From Symploca sp. SIO1C2 (GTDB lineage: Bacteria > Cyanobacteriota > Cyanobacteriia > Cyanobacteriales > Coleofasciculaceae), in contig JAAHFP010000025.1 in the NCBI GenBank assembly GCA_010672925.1, positions 1 through 64,000 of the forward strand: 64,000 nucleotides of DNA. Reading direction: 5' to 3'. Shown in pieces: positions 36,350 through 46,421 of the stretch. Each line of letters begins with the position of its first letter. Position 1 is the stretch's first letter. The notes below the pieces were generated by a model that saw only the letters and a program-made list of their open reading frames with translations, was not told where the DNA came from and did no database searches. A program made the translations under genes and the position numbers.

Positions 36350-38446
36350 TCAAACTACAGTCAACAACAACAAACCAACAACCATTGCCCCACTTCCGAA
36401 GATAAATGACCAGAAGCGGTGATAACTATTAACCTTTGTACCGCTACTGCTAGTAAACTGGGTCATATCTACCCAAGGAGCAATACCTCGTCGAAACCAA
36501 CCAGTAGTTTCTCCTTGAGAACCGAGCAAATTCTTCACTTTGCCCATACCAAACAGGAAATTTCCTAAGGAACCGAAGCGAGAAGCATAGCGTAGGAAAA
36601 TCATACCAGTAGCATCTTGGAATTTCAGGTCAGAGCCAAAGGCATAACCGGCATCACCCCTACCAATTAACTCACCCTGGAGTTTTACTGGTTGACCCCG
36701 TAAAGGACTAGCATAGGGGTCGGACATTAGAGTAAGAATATCTGATGCCTGAGCTTGCTTGAAGTTGGGATACATAACTAAAGTGCGTAGGCAAATTGCT
36801 ATGCCCAAACCTATAACGGCAAAGGCAATAGGAGCAGTTGGTAAGATATTGATAAAAGTTAGCCCTAGCAACAAACCTGCAACCAAACCAATGGGTATAG
36901 CGATAAACAGCAACAAGTCAGTAGCAAAATTACGGTAGAGTTTTGGCTTGTTGAGACTCTTACTTTCCCCTACTATACGACCCATATCAAACTCCGTAGG
37001 TAAACCCAGTTGTTCAGCATAGGTACTGAGGGCACGTACCCGTTTACCTGTTAGAGGATGAGTAGAATTCAACTCCATCCACCAACCCCAAGGATTAAAT
37101 AAATCCCACAAAAAGACTCTACCCACTTGCTCCGGCTGCGCTGCCACCCGATAGGCAGTACCACTGCTAGCTGCTGCTTTGGGGTCATAAATACCTAAAG
37201 CACGAGTACCTTCAACTAAGCGACTTGGTTCTTTTGCTCGTTGTCCTTCTTCCACAATACCGTAGGCAATTTTCACCAAAGCGCGGGAGAGGGCATTAGG
37301 GTTGCCAGTGGTTTCTGCGGCAAAGTGATCAGCAAAATATTCCCTAGTGCGAGACAAATATAACAGTAGGTAAGTGCCAACTAAATAAAATCCATAGGCA
37401 ATTAAAGCCGCACTCTGAGCAGCATCTCTTGCTTTTTCACTACCACTGCGTCCCAGGCGTCGGGCAGTAATATAAATTAGATAGGTGATTTGTACTAAGG
37501 TGGAAGCCACCGTCATTACCGCAAAATCCCAATGGACAATATGCCCTAGTTCATGAGCATAAACTGTAGCAATTTCTTCATCATCTAGATAGGTAAAAAG
37601 TCCCTGACTAACTACCAAACGGGCGCTATTGGGTAGGGAACCATAGGTAAAGGCGGTGGGATTTTGATCATCAATGATGCCCAGTCGAGGCTGCTTGAGT
37701 TGTTTCTCCGCACAGACATACTGAATAACTTTTGCTGCTTCGGGACTCTGACTTTCTACCTCAGACAGGGAAACCCAACGGGTTTGGTACAGCCAGCGCT
37801 GGCTTAAATCCATCAGCCAGGGAGAGAGAAAAAAGGCAACAATATTGAATACTAGGGTAAAAACTACTGCTGTGAACAAACCAGCGATGGGATTAGGACT
37901 CTCTAAGATAAAGATAACTGCTAAAGCCAGCACCAGTATCATACCGAAAAGCAAAGAGAGGGTAACACCAGAAGCTAAAGAGAGGCTACCAGCGAAACCT
38001 GCCAGGGCAAGCTTGACACCAGTTTGAGCTGCACGGGCTCCCTTTTGAACTACCTTGCTAGGAGGTTCCGGTGTTGTTGCCGTTGAAGCGGTAGATGTGC
38101 CTACCTCTGAAGTAGACTCCTGGGACGTTTGGGCATTAGAGGAAGCGGTAGATGTGCCTACCTCTGAAGTAGACTCCTGGGACATTTGGGCATTAGAGAG
38201 GGAACTAAGGGTTTGTTTTGCCCAACTACGAAGCTGGGAATTGTTACTATTTGCCAGCTGTTGACAAAGAGCGGACGCTTTTTTGATATTACCAGCACGA
38301 TAATATGCTTTCACCAGGATCATCTGGGCTTGGAGGTAATCTTTCGAGTCTGGTGTAGCACCGTAGTTACAAAAATTTTGCAGTATTTGTACTGCTTCTT
38401 GGGGACGCCCTTGTTTTAGGGCATCTAATCCAGCTTGGAGTGACAT
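36350..38446 (-). CDS. M48 family metalloprotease with N-terminal helical repeats
   Basis: 698 residues. Residues 1-95 look like TPR helices (LQAGLDALKQGRPQEAVQIL, AYYRAGNIKKASALCQQLA). A Ser/Thr-rich linker holds a tandem duplication of about 19 residues (SNAQ.SQESTSEVGTSTAS; 38088-38200). Two transmembrane helices follow, then the M48 (HtpX/Ste24-type) zinc motif HELGH with H298, and DHFAAE as third ligand region. Two more transmembrane helices lie near 490-540. It is a membrane protease with the active site probably facing the cytosol, for quality control of membrane proteins. The last 150 residues have no named domain. Confidence 0.87.
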   Translation of the reverse strand: MSLQAGLDALKQGRPQEAVQILQNFCNYGATPDSKDYLQAQMILVKAYYRAGNIKKASALCQQLANSNNSQLRSWAKQTLSSLSNAQMSQESTSEVGTSTASSNAQTSQESTSEVGTSTASTATTPEPPSKVVQKGARAAQTGVKLALAGFAGSLSLASGVTLSLLFGMILVLALAVIFILESPNPIAGLFTAVVFTLVFNIVAFFLSPWLMDLSQRWLYQTRWVSLSEVESQSPEAAKVIQYVCAEKQLKQPRLGIIDDQNPTAFTYGSLPNSARLVVSQGLFTYLDDEEIATVYAHELGHIVHWDFAVMTVASTLVQITYLIYITARRLGRSGSEKARDAAQSAALIAYGFYLVGTYLLLYLSRTREYFADHFAAETTGNPNALSRALVKIAYGIVEEGQRAKEPSRLVEGTRALGIYDPKAAASSGTAYRVAAQPEQVGRVFLWDLFNPWGWWMELNSTHPLTGKRVRALSTYAEQLGLPTEFDMGRIVGESKSLNKPKLYRNFATDLLLFIAIPIGLVAGLLLGLTFINILPTAPIAFAVIGLGIAICLRTLVMYPNFKQAQASDILTLMSDPYASPLRGQPVKLQGELIGRGDAGYAFGSDLKFQDATGMIFLRYASRFGSLGNFLFGMGKVKNLLGSQGETTGWFRRGIAPWVDMTQFTSSSGTKVNSYHRFWSFIFGSGAMVVGLLLLTVV

Positions 38447-38620
38447 AAGAATTGAGAATTGAGAATTGGGAATGGGAAGGTGTTTAATTAATAGATACAG
38501 TAATGGTCACGCAAATTTCGTAAAAATTCTCATAAATTTATGGTTAGAAATTGAGAATATCTCCCCCATCTCCCTTGTCTCCCCCATCTCTCTTGTCTCC
38601 CTTGTCCCCCACACTCCTCC

Positions 38621-39721
38621 TCACCCTACCTCAACCACAGGCAATACAACAGTAAACGTAGTCCCTGCTCCTACTTCACTTTCTACTGTAATTGTACCCT
38701 GGTGGAGATCAACTGCTTGTTTAACGATGCACAAACCTAACCCTGTTCCAGGAATCTTGCCAACATTATTTGCTCTCTCAAACTGCTCGAAAAGCTTGGC
38801 TTGATATTCTGGAGGAATACCAATTCCTTGGTCTCGAACACGAAAAATCATCTGTTGTTCATCACCAGAGACTTCTAGGTGGACATTACCACCCTCAGGA
38901 GAATATTTAATCGCATTGGAGAGTAAGTTACCTAGGATGTGGCTCAGTAGTTTTCCATCCAGATAAGTTTTAGAACATTCCTTCTGAGAGCAAAAAGTCA
39001 GTTGGTGTTGCTTGGTAGTAAATTGAAACTGTTCGAGCACATTTTGGCAAAAAGCGATCACATTCAACTCAATTGGTTCAAAACTGAGTTTATTAGCTCC
39101 TGCTTTATCAAGAACTAAAATATCCTCTAGCATCTGATTAATATTATCTATGGCAGATTGAATTCGCTCAAAATGTTTAACTTTTTTTTCTTCTGTCAGT
39201 TTGTCTTGATAGAATTGCAATATCTCAGAACTTCCTTGAATTGTCGCCAAAGGATTGCGGATATCGTGAGCGGCAATGGAGAGTAGCCGAGATTTATCTT
39301 CTATAGAAACTTTGTTTTTGAGGAGAGACTGCTGCATTTGAGTTTGCTGTTGATGTTTCCTCAGAGCCATCTTGATTGTGGCATGTAGTTCTCGATCTTT
39401 AAAAGGTTTAAGAATGTAACCATAAGAACCAGTTGCCTCAGCTCTCTCTAAAGTTTGATCATCAGCATAAGCAGTTAGATAAACAACAGGAATACCTAAT
39501 TGCTCGTTAATTTGACCTGCTGTTTCTATACCATCCATATCTCCTTTGATGACGATATCCATCAAGATTAAATCTGGCTGAATCTCACTTGCTCGTTGGA
39601 TAGCCTTGTCTCCAGAAGAAACAATATCAGTTACGGTATAGCCTAATTTAGTCAGTTTTCGGGATAAACCCTTAGCAATTAACAGCTCGTCTTCTACAAT
39701 TAAAATTTTGGTGTCACTCAC
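38621..39721 (-). CDS. Receiver domain fused to histidine kinase
   Basis: 366 residues. A response-regulator receiver comes first: acidic pocket E10/D11, phosphoacceptor D55 (LILMDIVIKGDMDG), then a HisKA with H152 (IAAHDIRNPLATIQGS) and a HATPase with GNLLSNAIKYSPEGG, FRVRDQGIGIPP and GTGLGLCIVKQA. It can accept phosphate from the upstream kinase and signal on. The start codon overlaps the end of the 2091-residue kinase gene by 8 bp, so the two are coupled and belong to one pathway. There is no DNA-binding output in either. Confidence 0.92.
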   Translation of the reverse strand: MSDTKILIVEDELLIAKGLSRKLTKLGYTVTDIVSSGDKAIQRASEIQPDLILMDIVIKGDMDGIETAGQINEQLGIPVVYLTAYADDQTLERAEATGSYGYILKPFKDRELHATIKMALRKHQQQTQMQQSLLKNKVSIEDKSRLLSIAAHDIRNPLATIQGSSEILQFYQDKLTEEKKVKHFERIQSAIDNINQMLEDILVLDKAGANKLSFEPIELNVIAFCQNVLEQFQFTTKQHQLTFCSQKECSKTYLDGKLLSHILGNLLSNAIKYSPEGGNVHLEVSGDEQQMIFRVRDQGIGIPPEYQAKLFEQFERANNVGKIPGTGLGLCIVKQAVDLHQGTITVESEVGAGTTFTVVLPVVEVG

Positions 39722-42700
39722 AGTTTGACAGTCTCCGTCGATAATGAAGTTCTGAAAATGTTAGCTGAAACGATGTGCCGTTACACTGTTTCAGTTCTAT
39801 TGTTCCTTCCAACTGTTCAGTTAGAGTACATACTAATTGCAAACCTAATGATTCAGTATCTCGAAAATCTAGATCTTCAGGGAAGCCAATACCATTATCT
39901 CTGATTATCAGATTGATTTGCTTATCTGGTAACTGATGCAACTCCAGCCATAGTTTATTGTTGGTTCTACCTTTGGGAAAGGCGTGTTTAAATATATTGG
40001 CAATCAATTCATTGACAATTAAGCCACAAGGGTTAGCTGTTTCAATGTTGAGTAAGACTGGTTCAATATTCAACTCAAGATCAATTGCCCTGTCATCACT
40101 ATAACCATAAGAACTAAATAAGTTGTCTAATAAAGACTCAAGATACTCACCAAAGTTGATTTGATCTAAGTTATCAGAACGGTATAGTTTTTCGTGAATC
40201 AGAGCCATTGAGTGAATGCGGTTCTGACTATCCTCAAGTACTTTAATGATTTCGAGATCTTCGGTAGAGTCAGTCTGCAATTCTAGGAGACTCGATACCA
40301 CCAGTAAATTGTTTTTCACTCGATGGTGAATTTCCTTGAGCAGGAGTTCTTTCTCTTTGAGGGATGTTTTGAGCTGAGTTTCTGCCTGTTTACTCTCTTG
40401 GACATCCTCAACCACACTAATAAAGTATTGAGCTACACCCTCAGAATTGTGTACCAGAGATATTGTTAGATGCCCCCATTGCACTTGGCCATCTCGGCGA
40501 ATGTAGCGCTTTTCTAGGGAGTCGGTGTTAATCCTACCAGCTAATGCTTGATTCCAGTATTCTTGATCAAGTACTATGTCATCTGGGTGGGTAATCTCTT
40601 CCCAAGTCTGCCCCAATAGCTCTAACTCGCTATACCCCAACAGGTCACAAAACCCTTGGTTGGCTCGGAGAATATGACCAGATAGGGAACTCAAGACAAT
40701 TCCTACGGCAGCTTGCTCGAAGATGGCACGAAAGCGTTCTTCACTTTCTCGTAGTGCTTTATCTGCTTGTTTGCGGTCGGTGATATCTTCGGCAATCCCT
40801 GCTACTCGGTAGACTTCCCCAGCCTGATTATAAATAGGAAAAGCGCGATCGCGAATCCAGCGAATTTCTCCATAGGCTCCCACAATCCTATATTCTTCAT
40901 CGTACTCACCTAGAACCTGTTTAGGAAAAGCGGCTAGGACTTCTTCCCGGTTAGCTGGATGAATAGCATCCACCAAAGATGTAGGTGAAGTGTATAACTC
41001 AGCACAAGAACGACCCCAAATAGTTTCATAGGCAGGAGAGACGTAGATGATATTTTGTTGTTCGGGGTCTCTCATCCAGAAAACACTCTCAATGTTTTCC
41101 GCCAGCTGTCGGAAACGCTCTTCACTCTCTCTTACATCTAATTCTGCCTCCTGGCGCTCTAGGGCGTTAGCAAAAATTTCCCCCACTAGCCTGAGCAGAG
41201 TTATTGTCTCTTTTGTCCAAACTTTGGATGTCCTGACTGCATTAAACCCAACAAAACCCAAAAGCTGACTCTGAGCCACCATTGGTATGCCAATCAGGGA
41301 TTGAGTTGATTGTTGCAACAAATAAGCTTTTTCCTTGCTGGCGGTAGGGGGTAAATCAGTGATTTGAGATATATCCACTAACTCAAACCGCTGTAATTTT
41401 TCCCGTAGCCAGGGGAAAGCGGCCAAAGATATCTCCTGTAAATTGGTTACTTGGGACTCAATGCCGGGGGCACACCACTCTTGAATATTGCTAACTTGAG
41501 TAGCATCATCAGAAATTTGAAAGACATAACTACAGTCAACCTCAGCAAATTCTCCAATTTGTTGTAGAGTTGCTTTGATACCCTGATCAATGTCATCAGA
41601 TTTGAGGTTAATAAATTGGGTGGAAATGCTAGTGATCAGCTGTTCTAGTTCAATTCGCGTTTCGAGAGCTGCTTCGGTTTCCTTGCGATCGCTAATGTCT
41701 TCCACCACTACGCTCAAATAAGGCTCAACGACCGACTCCTCTGAAGAGTAGTGCACTAGGGAGACAGTTACACTAACCCAGACGAAGGAACCATCCCGGC
41801 GGAGGTAACGCTTTTGTTGGGAGTAGGTGGGAATTTCTCCAGCTATCAGCGCTCGACGGAACTTGAGGCTCAGAATCCAATCTTCAGGATGACTGAGGTC
41901 TGAACCTGTCTTCTGTAGTAATTCTTGCTGAGTGTAGCCTAAAATCTCGCACAGTTTTTGGTTGACCATCAACCACTGACCATTAATCGCCACCTGAGCA
42001 ACTCCTACTGCTGCTTGCTCAAATAGGGAACGAAAACGCACTTCGCTCTCTTGCAAAGCAGCAGTACGTTGGATTACTTTAGCTTCTAGATCATCATTTA
42101 AATTTTTCAGGGCAGCTTCTGCTTGCTTATGGGCAATAGCAATTCCTGCTAGCTGAGTTGCTAACTCTACCAAGTTTTCGCCCTGTAAGGCAGGAGGGTT
42201 AGAGACGTAGGATCCTACAGGAGTTGTCACTTGAGGCTCATGACGATACATGATAAACGTGCCTAAAACTTTACCCTTGTTGGAAAAAATGGTTGTTTGT
42301 TGTTGGTTGTTTGTTGTTGGTTGTTTGTTGTTGGTTGTTGGGCAATAGGGAATTGGGAATAGGGAATTGGAAATTGGGGATGTCTCCCTTGTCTCCCTTG
42401 TCTCCCTTGTCTCCCTTGTCTCCTTATCTCCGCGTCCCCGCGTCTCCGCGTCCCCGCGTCCCCCTGTCTCCTCATCTCCCTCAATATCTGCTAACACAAT
42501 GGAACAACTAAAACCCTCTGCATGGACTTCGATAAAATGACAGAGGTGATCCAGCACCGACTCTAGGGATGCCCCTGTTGCCAACATTTGTAGTACCTGC
42601 TTTTGTCCTAGCAATAAGCTTTCAGCCCGCTTACGCTTGCTAATATCTTCAGCAATACCCACAATTCGGTAAACTTGTCCGGATTGATCGATAACAGGAA

Positions 42701-45700
42701 AACTGCGACCCCAAATCCAGCGGATCTGACCATCGGGTTTAATAATGCGATACTCCTGGTTTAAAGGCACACCGTCAGTTTGTTTTTGTATAGCAGCTCT
42801 AAAAAACTCCCGATCTTCAGGATGAATCGCTTCTATCCAGCTTTGAGGCTGTTGGTATAAACTATTGCAAGGTCTCCCAAATAGTGACTCATAAGCCGGA
42901 CTGATGTAGAGCAATTCGCTGTGATCTGGCTTACTAATGTAAAATACTTCCCGGATATTTTCTGCTAATTGACGGAATTTCTCTTCACTCTCCCGCAGCG
43001 CCTCTTGTGCTTTTTTGCGCTCTAGTTCTGAACCAGCACGCACACCAAAAATTTGCAGAATCTCTTCCATAAATCTGGTATTGGGAAGAGGTTTGCGAGC
43101 CATAACAGCCATCAAACCTAAGATTTGACCTGCACTATTAACTAAAGGAATGCCCAAATAGCTCTCAATCCCCATCTCCGAGAGCATGGTATCCTCAGGA
43201 AATTGCTGCTGTACATTTTGAGGATAGATGCACATCCTCCTCTCCATTAAATCGGCACAAGGAGTGTTAGCCAAATTGTAGTTAAAATTTTCAGTAATCT
43301 CGCCATCAATACAGACAGCCACTGTTTTGATACGTTCGTCCTGGAAGTCAACTAACTCACCAACCAAGGCATATTCCACATCCAATGCCTTGGCTAAATA
43401 TGCTACTAGCGACTGGAAAAAAGCTTCACCTTTAGCAGAAGAGATACCTAGAACTAAATTCCTCAGAGCTTCATCCATGCGCTTGTGTTCAGTAATATCA
43501 CGACCTACAGCATAGAAAAAACCAGCTTCTGGAGCGATAGCCGTCCAAGATAACCATAGATAAGAACCATCTTTACACCGATAGCGATTCTCGAAGTTCT
43601 CGACGGGACTACCCTCTGATAACTTTTCTACCATCGCCATAGTTGCTTCTACATCTTCAGGATGTACAAACTCCAGGAATGGTCGTACCAGAAATTCTGC
43701 TTCTGTATAGCCCAGTAAATCTTCAAAATGGTGGTTAATTCGCTTGAGGTAACCATCAAAACCGGCAATGCAAAACAAGTCGAGGGAGAGTAGAAAAAAG
43801 AGGTTTAATTCTTCCTCTGCTTGCTGACGCTCCACAGCATTAGAAAGTACATTACTAATAGCCTGAAGAAAATTGACATCTTCTTGGCTGAATTTTCGCT
43901 GTTGGGTAGTATGAACACTCAATACTCCAAAAGGAACTTGCTTACCTTGAATAACAATACTCATACCACTCACTACACCATGTTGCTGCAGTAAGGATGA
44001 GCCATTAAAGCGGGTTTCCGCCTGCAAGTCGCTGACAACTACCTGCTCAGACGAATGCAGGGTATAGCCTGCTTGAGAGTCTTTAGTTGCTCTGACTCTT
44101 GATTTAACAATTGCACCTTTTTGCCAGCCGAATCCTGCTACTAATCTGAAGGCATCCAAGTTTGACAGGAATTCTACAACTTTAGAGTATTCTACCCGCA
44201 AAATTCGAGCTGCAAGGTTTACTGCTTCATCCATCAAGCTCTCTAGATCCGTCTCTACCAAGGCTCGCTGACCTAATTGGGCTATTGCTTCCTGTTGATG
44301 GGCACGGATTCTTACTTCTGTCTCTGCTTGTTTACGCTCAACTTCTGCTCGCTTGCGATCGCGAATTTCTGTTATAAGAATTTTATTAGTTTCTTTAATT
44401 TGGGTAGTTCTTTCCTGAACCCGGAGTTCTAACTGCTCCCTAGCTAATTCCAACTCCTCTTCTGCTGATTTTCGCTCGGTAATGTCCCGACTTACCCAAA
44501 CAACCCTATCCTCAGAGATTGGGGAAATCTTAGCAGAGAACCAAACTGGAGCTTTGCCATTGAGCAATTTGTACTCAAAATTGACTACTTGCTGAGTATC
44601 TAAAGCCCGCTGAATTTGAGAAAGATACTTAGGAGATTCTTCTTCATCCCACAATCTTTCCAAAGTTTGTTGAACAATGTCAGTATCCGATTGATACAAA
44701 TATTCAGGATGGGTGGGGGCAATTTTGATATTTTGTCCTGAGCGGTCGCAGATTATGACCACATCAGTCATTGCTTCAAAGAACCCCCGAATTTCCCTCT
44801 CCGACATCCGCAGCTTTTGTTCAGTTAGCTGACCTTCCAACAGTTTCTGTTCTAATTCTTGATTGTTAACTTTAAGTTGAATAGCCTGTTTAATAATTTG
44901 TCGTTCCAGCTTGGCTTTGAGTTTACTAACTTCTTCTTCACCTTGTAGACATTCCTTTTTTTCTGCTTCTAGTTGGCATATCTGCTGCCGTAATACCTCA
45001 ACTGTGTCATAAAGCCGCATCGGGTCTAGGATTTGTAATAAATTTGCCTGGGTAATAATTCCCTGCAATTCTCCATCAGTGCCAGTTACGACTAAATGCT
45101 GTAGATCATCTTGCTGCATCTGTTGATAAGCTACCCAAAGATTGTCCTCCGGATGCAGGCAACCTAAGGCTGTACTCATCACCATCTGTGCTTGAATTTC
45201 CCCCTCCTCTAACCCTAGTAAACATTGAAACTGGACAATATCTTGCTCCGTTACTATGCCTATGGGAATTGTTGTTTGTTGTTGGTTGTTTGTTGTTGGT
45301 TGTTTGGGAATTGGGAATTGGGAATTGGGAAATTCTTCCCCATCTCCCTGTCCCCGCGTCACCGTGTCACCGCGTCCCCATGTCTCCCCATCTTGAGTAA
45401 TTACCACACAACTGCTCTGATGTTCTGCCATGAGCTGCGCTAACTGTAGCAGTGAACTGTTGATTGAAGCGTAAATCACCTGGGTATTCATTACTTCTGC
45501 TACTGAGCGCCATTTGAGCATATTGACTGGTTGCATAGCAGCACACAGGGTTTGGTTGGTAATTGCCCCAATTATTTGCTCCTGCTCATCTAATACTGGT
45601 ATATGACAAATTCGATGTTGCCGTAGGATAGAAAAGACTGAAAAAACATCTCGAAACTCCTCTGGCTTCAGGGTAATTGGCTGCTGTACCATTACATCAC

Positions 45701-45989
45701 CAATTGTCATCTGGGCTAAGTTTTGCTTTGCTGCTACTAAATCAACTAAATTCTGCCCAGTAAAAATTCCTACTAACTTATCAGCCTGAGTTACCAGAAC
45801 GTAGTTAGTCCCCTTTTGCGGAGAGACAGTAAATTTCTCTGATGCCTTAATATCACGACAGCTACCCACTGCCTGATTCATCTGAGCCAGAACTTCTAAC
45901 AATGGACTCTCTGAAGTAACTCTCAGGGGAGAGCAATCTATTACTTCTTCTAGTCTAGGGGAATAGACAGGCGAATTGTCAAGTGGCAT
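39714..45989 (-). CDS. Large CBS/PAS/GAF sensor histidine kinase
   Basis: 2091 residues, soluble. In order: four CBS motifs (about 10-335), coiled coil, PAS (~395-510), GAF (~565-720), PAS (~730-840), GAF (~840-985), PAS (~1000-1125), an interrupted GAF-like region (~1117-1330), PAS (~1310-1440), GAF (~1440-1615), PAS (~1620-1745), PAS (~1747-1870), HisKA_2 with H1888/H1889 (LLKEIHHRVKNNL) and HATPase (IVNELIANIFKHAFP, IRDNGIGFPEDL). No GAF has an obvious chromophore Cys-His of phytochromes. Residues about 202-241 and 1170-1235 are encoded by tandem repeats of intergenic type. CBS pairs often bind adenine nucleotides, so energy state may be sensed. Confidence 0.9.
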   Translation of the reverse strand: MPLDNSPVYSPRLEEVIDCSPLRVTSESPLLEVLAQMNQAVGSCRDIKASEKFTVSPQKGTNYVLVTQADKLVGIFTGQNLVDLVAAKQNLAQMTIGDVMVQQPITLKPEEFRDVFSVFSILRQHRICHIPVLDEQEQIIGAITNQTLCAAMQPVNMLKWRSVAEVMNTQVIYASINSSLLQLAQLMAEHQSSCVVITQDGETWGRGDTVTRGQGDGEEFPNSQFPIPKQPTTNNQQQTTIPIGIVTEQDIVQFQCLLGLEEGEIQAQMVMSTALGCLHPEDNLWVAYQQMQQDDLQHLVVTGTDGELQGIITQANLLQILDPMRLYDTVEVLRQQICQLEAEKKECLQGEEEVSKLKAKLERQIIKQAIQLKVNNQELEQKLLEGQLTEQKLRMSEREIRGFFEAMTDVVIICDRSGQNIKIAPTHPEYLYQSDTDIVQQTLERLWDEEESPKYLSQIQRALDTQQVVNFEYKLLNGKAPVWFSAKISPISEDRVVWVSRDITERKSAEEELELAREQLELRVQERTTQIKETNKILITEIRDRKRAEVERKQAETEVRIRAHQQEAIAQLGQRALVETDLESLMDEAVNLAARILRVEYSKVVEFLSNLDAFRLVAGFGWQKGAIVKSRVRATKDSQAGYTLHSSEQVVVSDLQAETRFNGSSLLQQHGVVSGMSIVIQGKQVPFGVLSVHTTQQRKFSQEDVNFLQAISNVLSNAVERQQAEEELNLFFLLSLDLFCIAGFDGYLKRINHHFEDLLGYTEAEFLVRPFLEFVHPEDVEATMAMVEKLSEGSPVENFENRYRCKDGSYLWLSWTAIAPEAGFFYAVGRDITEHKRMDEALRNLVLGISSAKGEAFFQSLVAYLAKALDVEYALVGELVDFQDERIKTVAVCIDGEITENFNYNLANTPCADLMERRMCIYPQNVQQQFPEDTMLSEMGIESYLGIPLVNSAGQILGLMAVMARKPLPNTRFMEEILQIFGVRAGSELERKKAQEALRESEEKFRQLAENIREVFYISKPDHSELLYISPAYESLFGRPCNSLYQQPQSWIEAIHPEDREFFRAAIQKQTDGVPLNQEYRIIKPDGQIRWIWGRSFPVIDQSGQVYRIVGIAEDISKRKRAESLLLGQKQVLQMLATGASLESVLDHLCHFIEVHAEGFSCSIVLADIEGDEETGGRGDAETRGRGDKETRETRETRETRETSPISNSLFPIPYCPTTNNKQPTTNNQQQTTIFSNKGKVLGTFIMYRHEPQVTTPVGSYVSNPPALQGENLVELATQLAGIAIAHKQAEAALKNLNDDLEAKVIQRTAALQESEVRFRSLFEQAAVGVAQVAINGQWLMVNQKLCEILGYTQQELLQKTGSDLSHPEDWILSLKFRRALIAGEIPTYSQQKRYLRRDGSFVWVSVTVSLVHYSSEESVVEPYLSVVVEDISDRKETEAALETRIELEQLITSISTQFINLKSDDIDQGIKATLQQIGEFAEVDCSYVFQISDDATQVSNIQEWCAPGIESQVTNLQEISLAAFPWLREKLQRFELVDISQITDLPPTASKEKAYLLQQSTQSLIGIPMVAQSQLLGFVGFNAVRTSKVWTKETITLLRLVGEIFANALERQEAELDVRESEERFRQLAENIESVFWMRDPEQQNIIYVSPAYETIWGRSCAELYTSPTSLVDAIHPANREEVLAAFPKQVLGEYDEEYRIVGAYGEIRWIRDRAFPIYNQAGEVYRVAGIAEDITDRKQADKALRESEERFRAIFEQAAVGIVLSSLSGHILRANQGFCDLLGYSELELLGQTWEEITHPDDIVLDQEYWNQALAGRINTDSLEKRYIRRDGQVQWGHLTISLVHNSEGVAQYFISVVEDVQESKQAETQLKTSLKEKELLLKEIHHRVKNNLLVVSSLLELQTDSTEDLEIIKVLEDSQNRIHSMALIHEKLYRSDNLDQINFGEYLESLLDNLFSSYGYSDDRAIDLELNIEPVLLNIETANPCGLIVNELIANIFKHAFPKGRTNNKLWLELHQLPDKQINLIIRDNGIGFPEDLDFRDTESLGLQLVCTLTEQLEGTIELKQCNGTSFQLTFSELHYRRRLSNCE
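42285..42480 (-). repeat. Tandem repeats inserted in frame in the sensor kinase (GAF-like region)
   Basis: Includes TTGTTGGTTGTT, GGGAATT and TGTCTCCCT units (on the plus strand) and encodes RETRET, GDAETRGRGD and NNQQTT-type residues 1170-1235. The flanking residues (FIEVHAEGFSCSIVLAD before, GKVLGTFIMYRHEP after) read as one split GAF domain. Confidence 0.75.
45268..45385 (-). repeat. Tandem repeats inserted in frame between CBS motifs of the sensor kinase
   Basis: TTGTTGG, GGGAATT and GTCACCGCGTC-type units encode residues about 202-241, between HQSSCVVITQDGE and IGIVTEQDIVQ, two consecutive strands of one CBS motif. Confidence 0.75.
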
Positions 45990-46421
45990 AGGTAGTAAAG
46001 AAGCATCTAAAGCTAATTTAGCAATAATTTGGATGAGAGAGCAGAGAAGATTGAATTAAATTCAAAAGCTGCCCCAATTGAGGATTTCGTGTATCAACAG
46101 TTACTCTATTGCTCTTAAAAACACCAATTGGCTCACATTGAATTAGTTGGCAACGCTTTTCTCTTGAATTTAATAAGTAATATTACGTACTTTTTACTGA
46201 TTGGCTCAAATTAGATTAAAATATGCCTCTAATGGATAGTTGGTTACTTAATTAACTCTCCATCTCCCTATCCGTATCCCTGCCTCTGTGTTTAAACGGT
46301 AATCACAGATGCTAAATAGACATCTCCAATAATTATGGTATGAGCCCCATGCTAACTGACCCAAATCGGGGTTTCTAGAGATGTCTAATCAATATTTTGA
46401 GCTTGATGCTTTTATGCTGTC
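45990..46421. other. Intergenic region upstream of the sensor kinase
   Basis: AT-rich, no gene. It should contain the promoter of the two-gene sensor operon, which I cannot place. A 69-bp inverted-repeat element lies at 46318-46386. Confidence 0.5.
46318..46386. mobile_element. 69-bp palindromic element, family F copy 1
   Basis: AGACATCTC at 46318-46326 and its complement at 46378-46386 bound 69 bp. A second element of the same length and ends lies at 61231-61299. It lies between the converging 3' end of nothing and the Uma2 3' end, so it may act as a terminator or MITE remnant. Confidence 0.5.
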
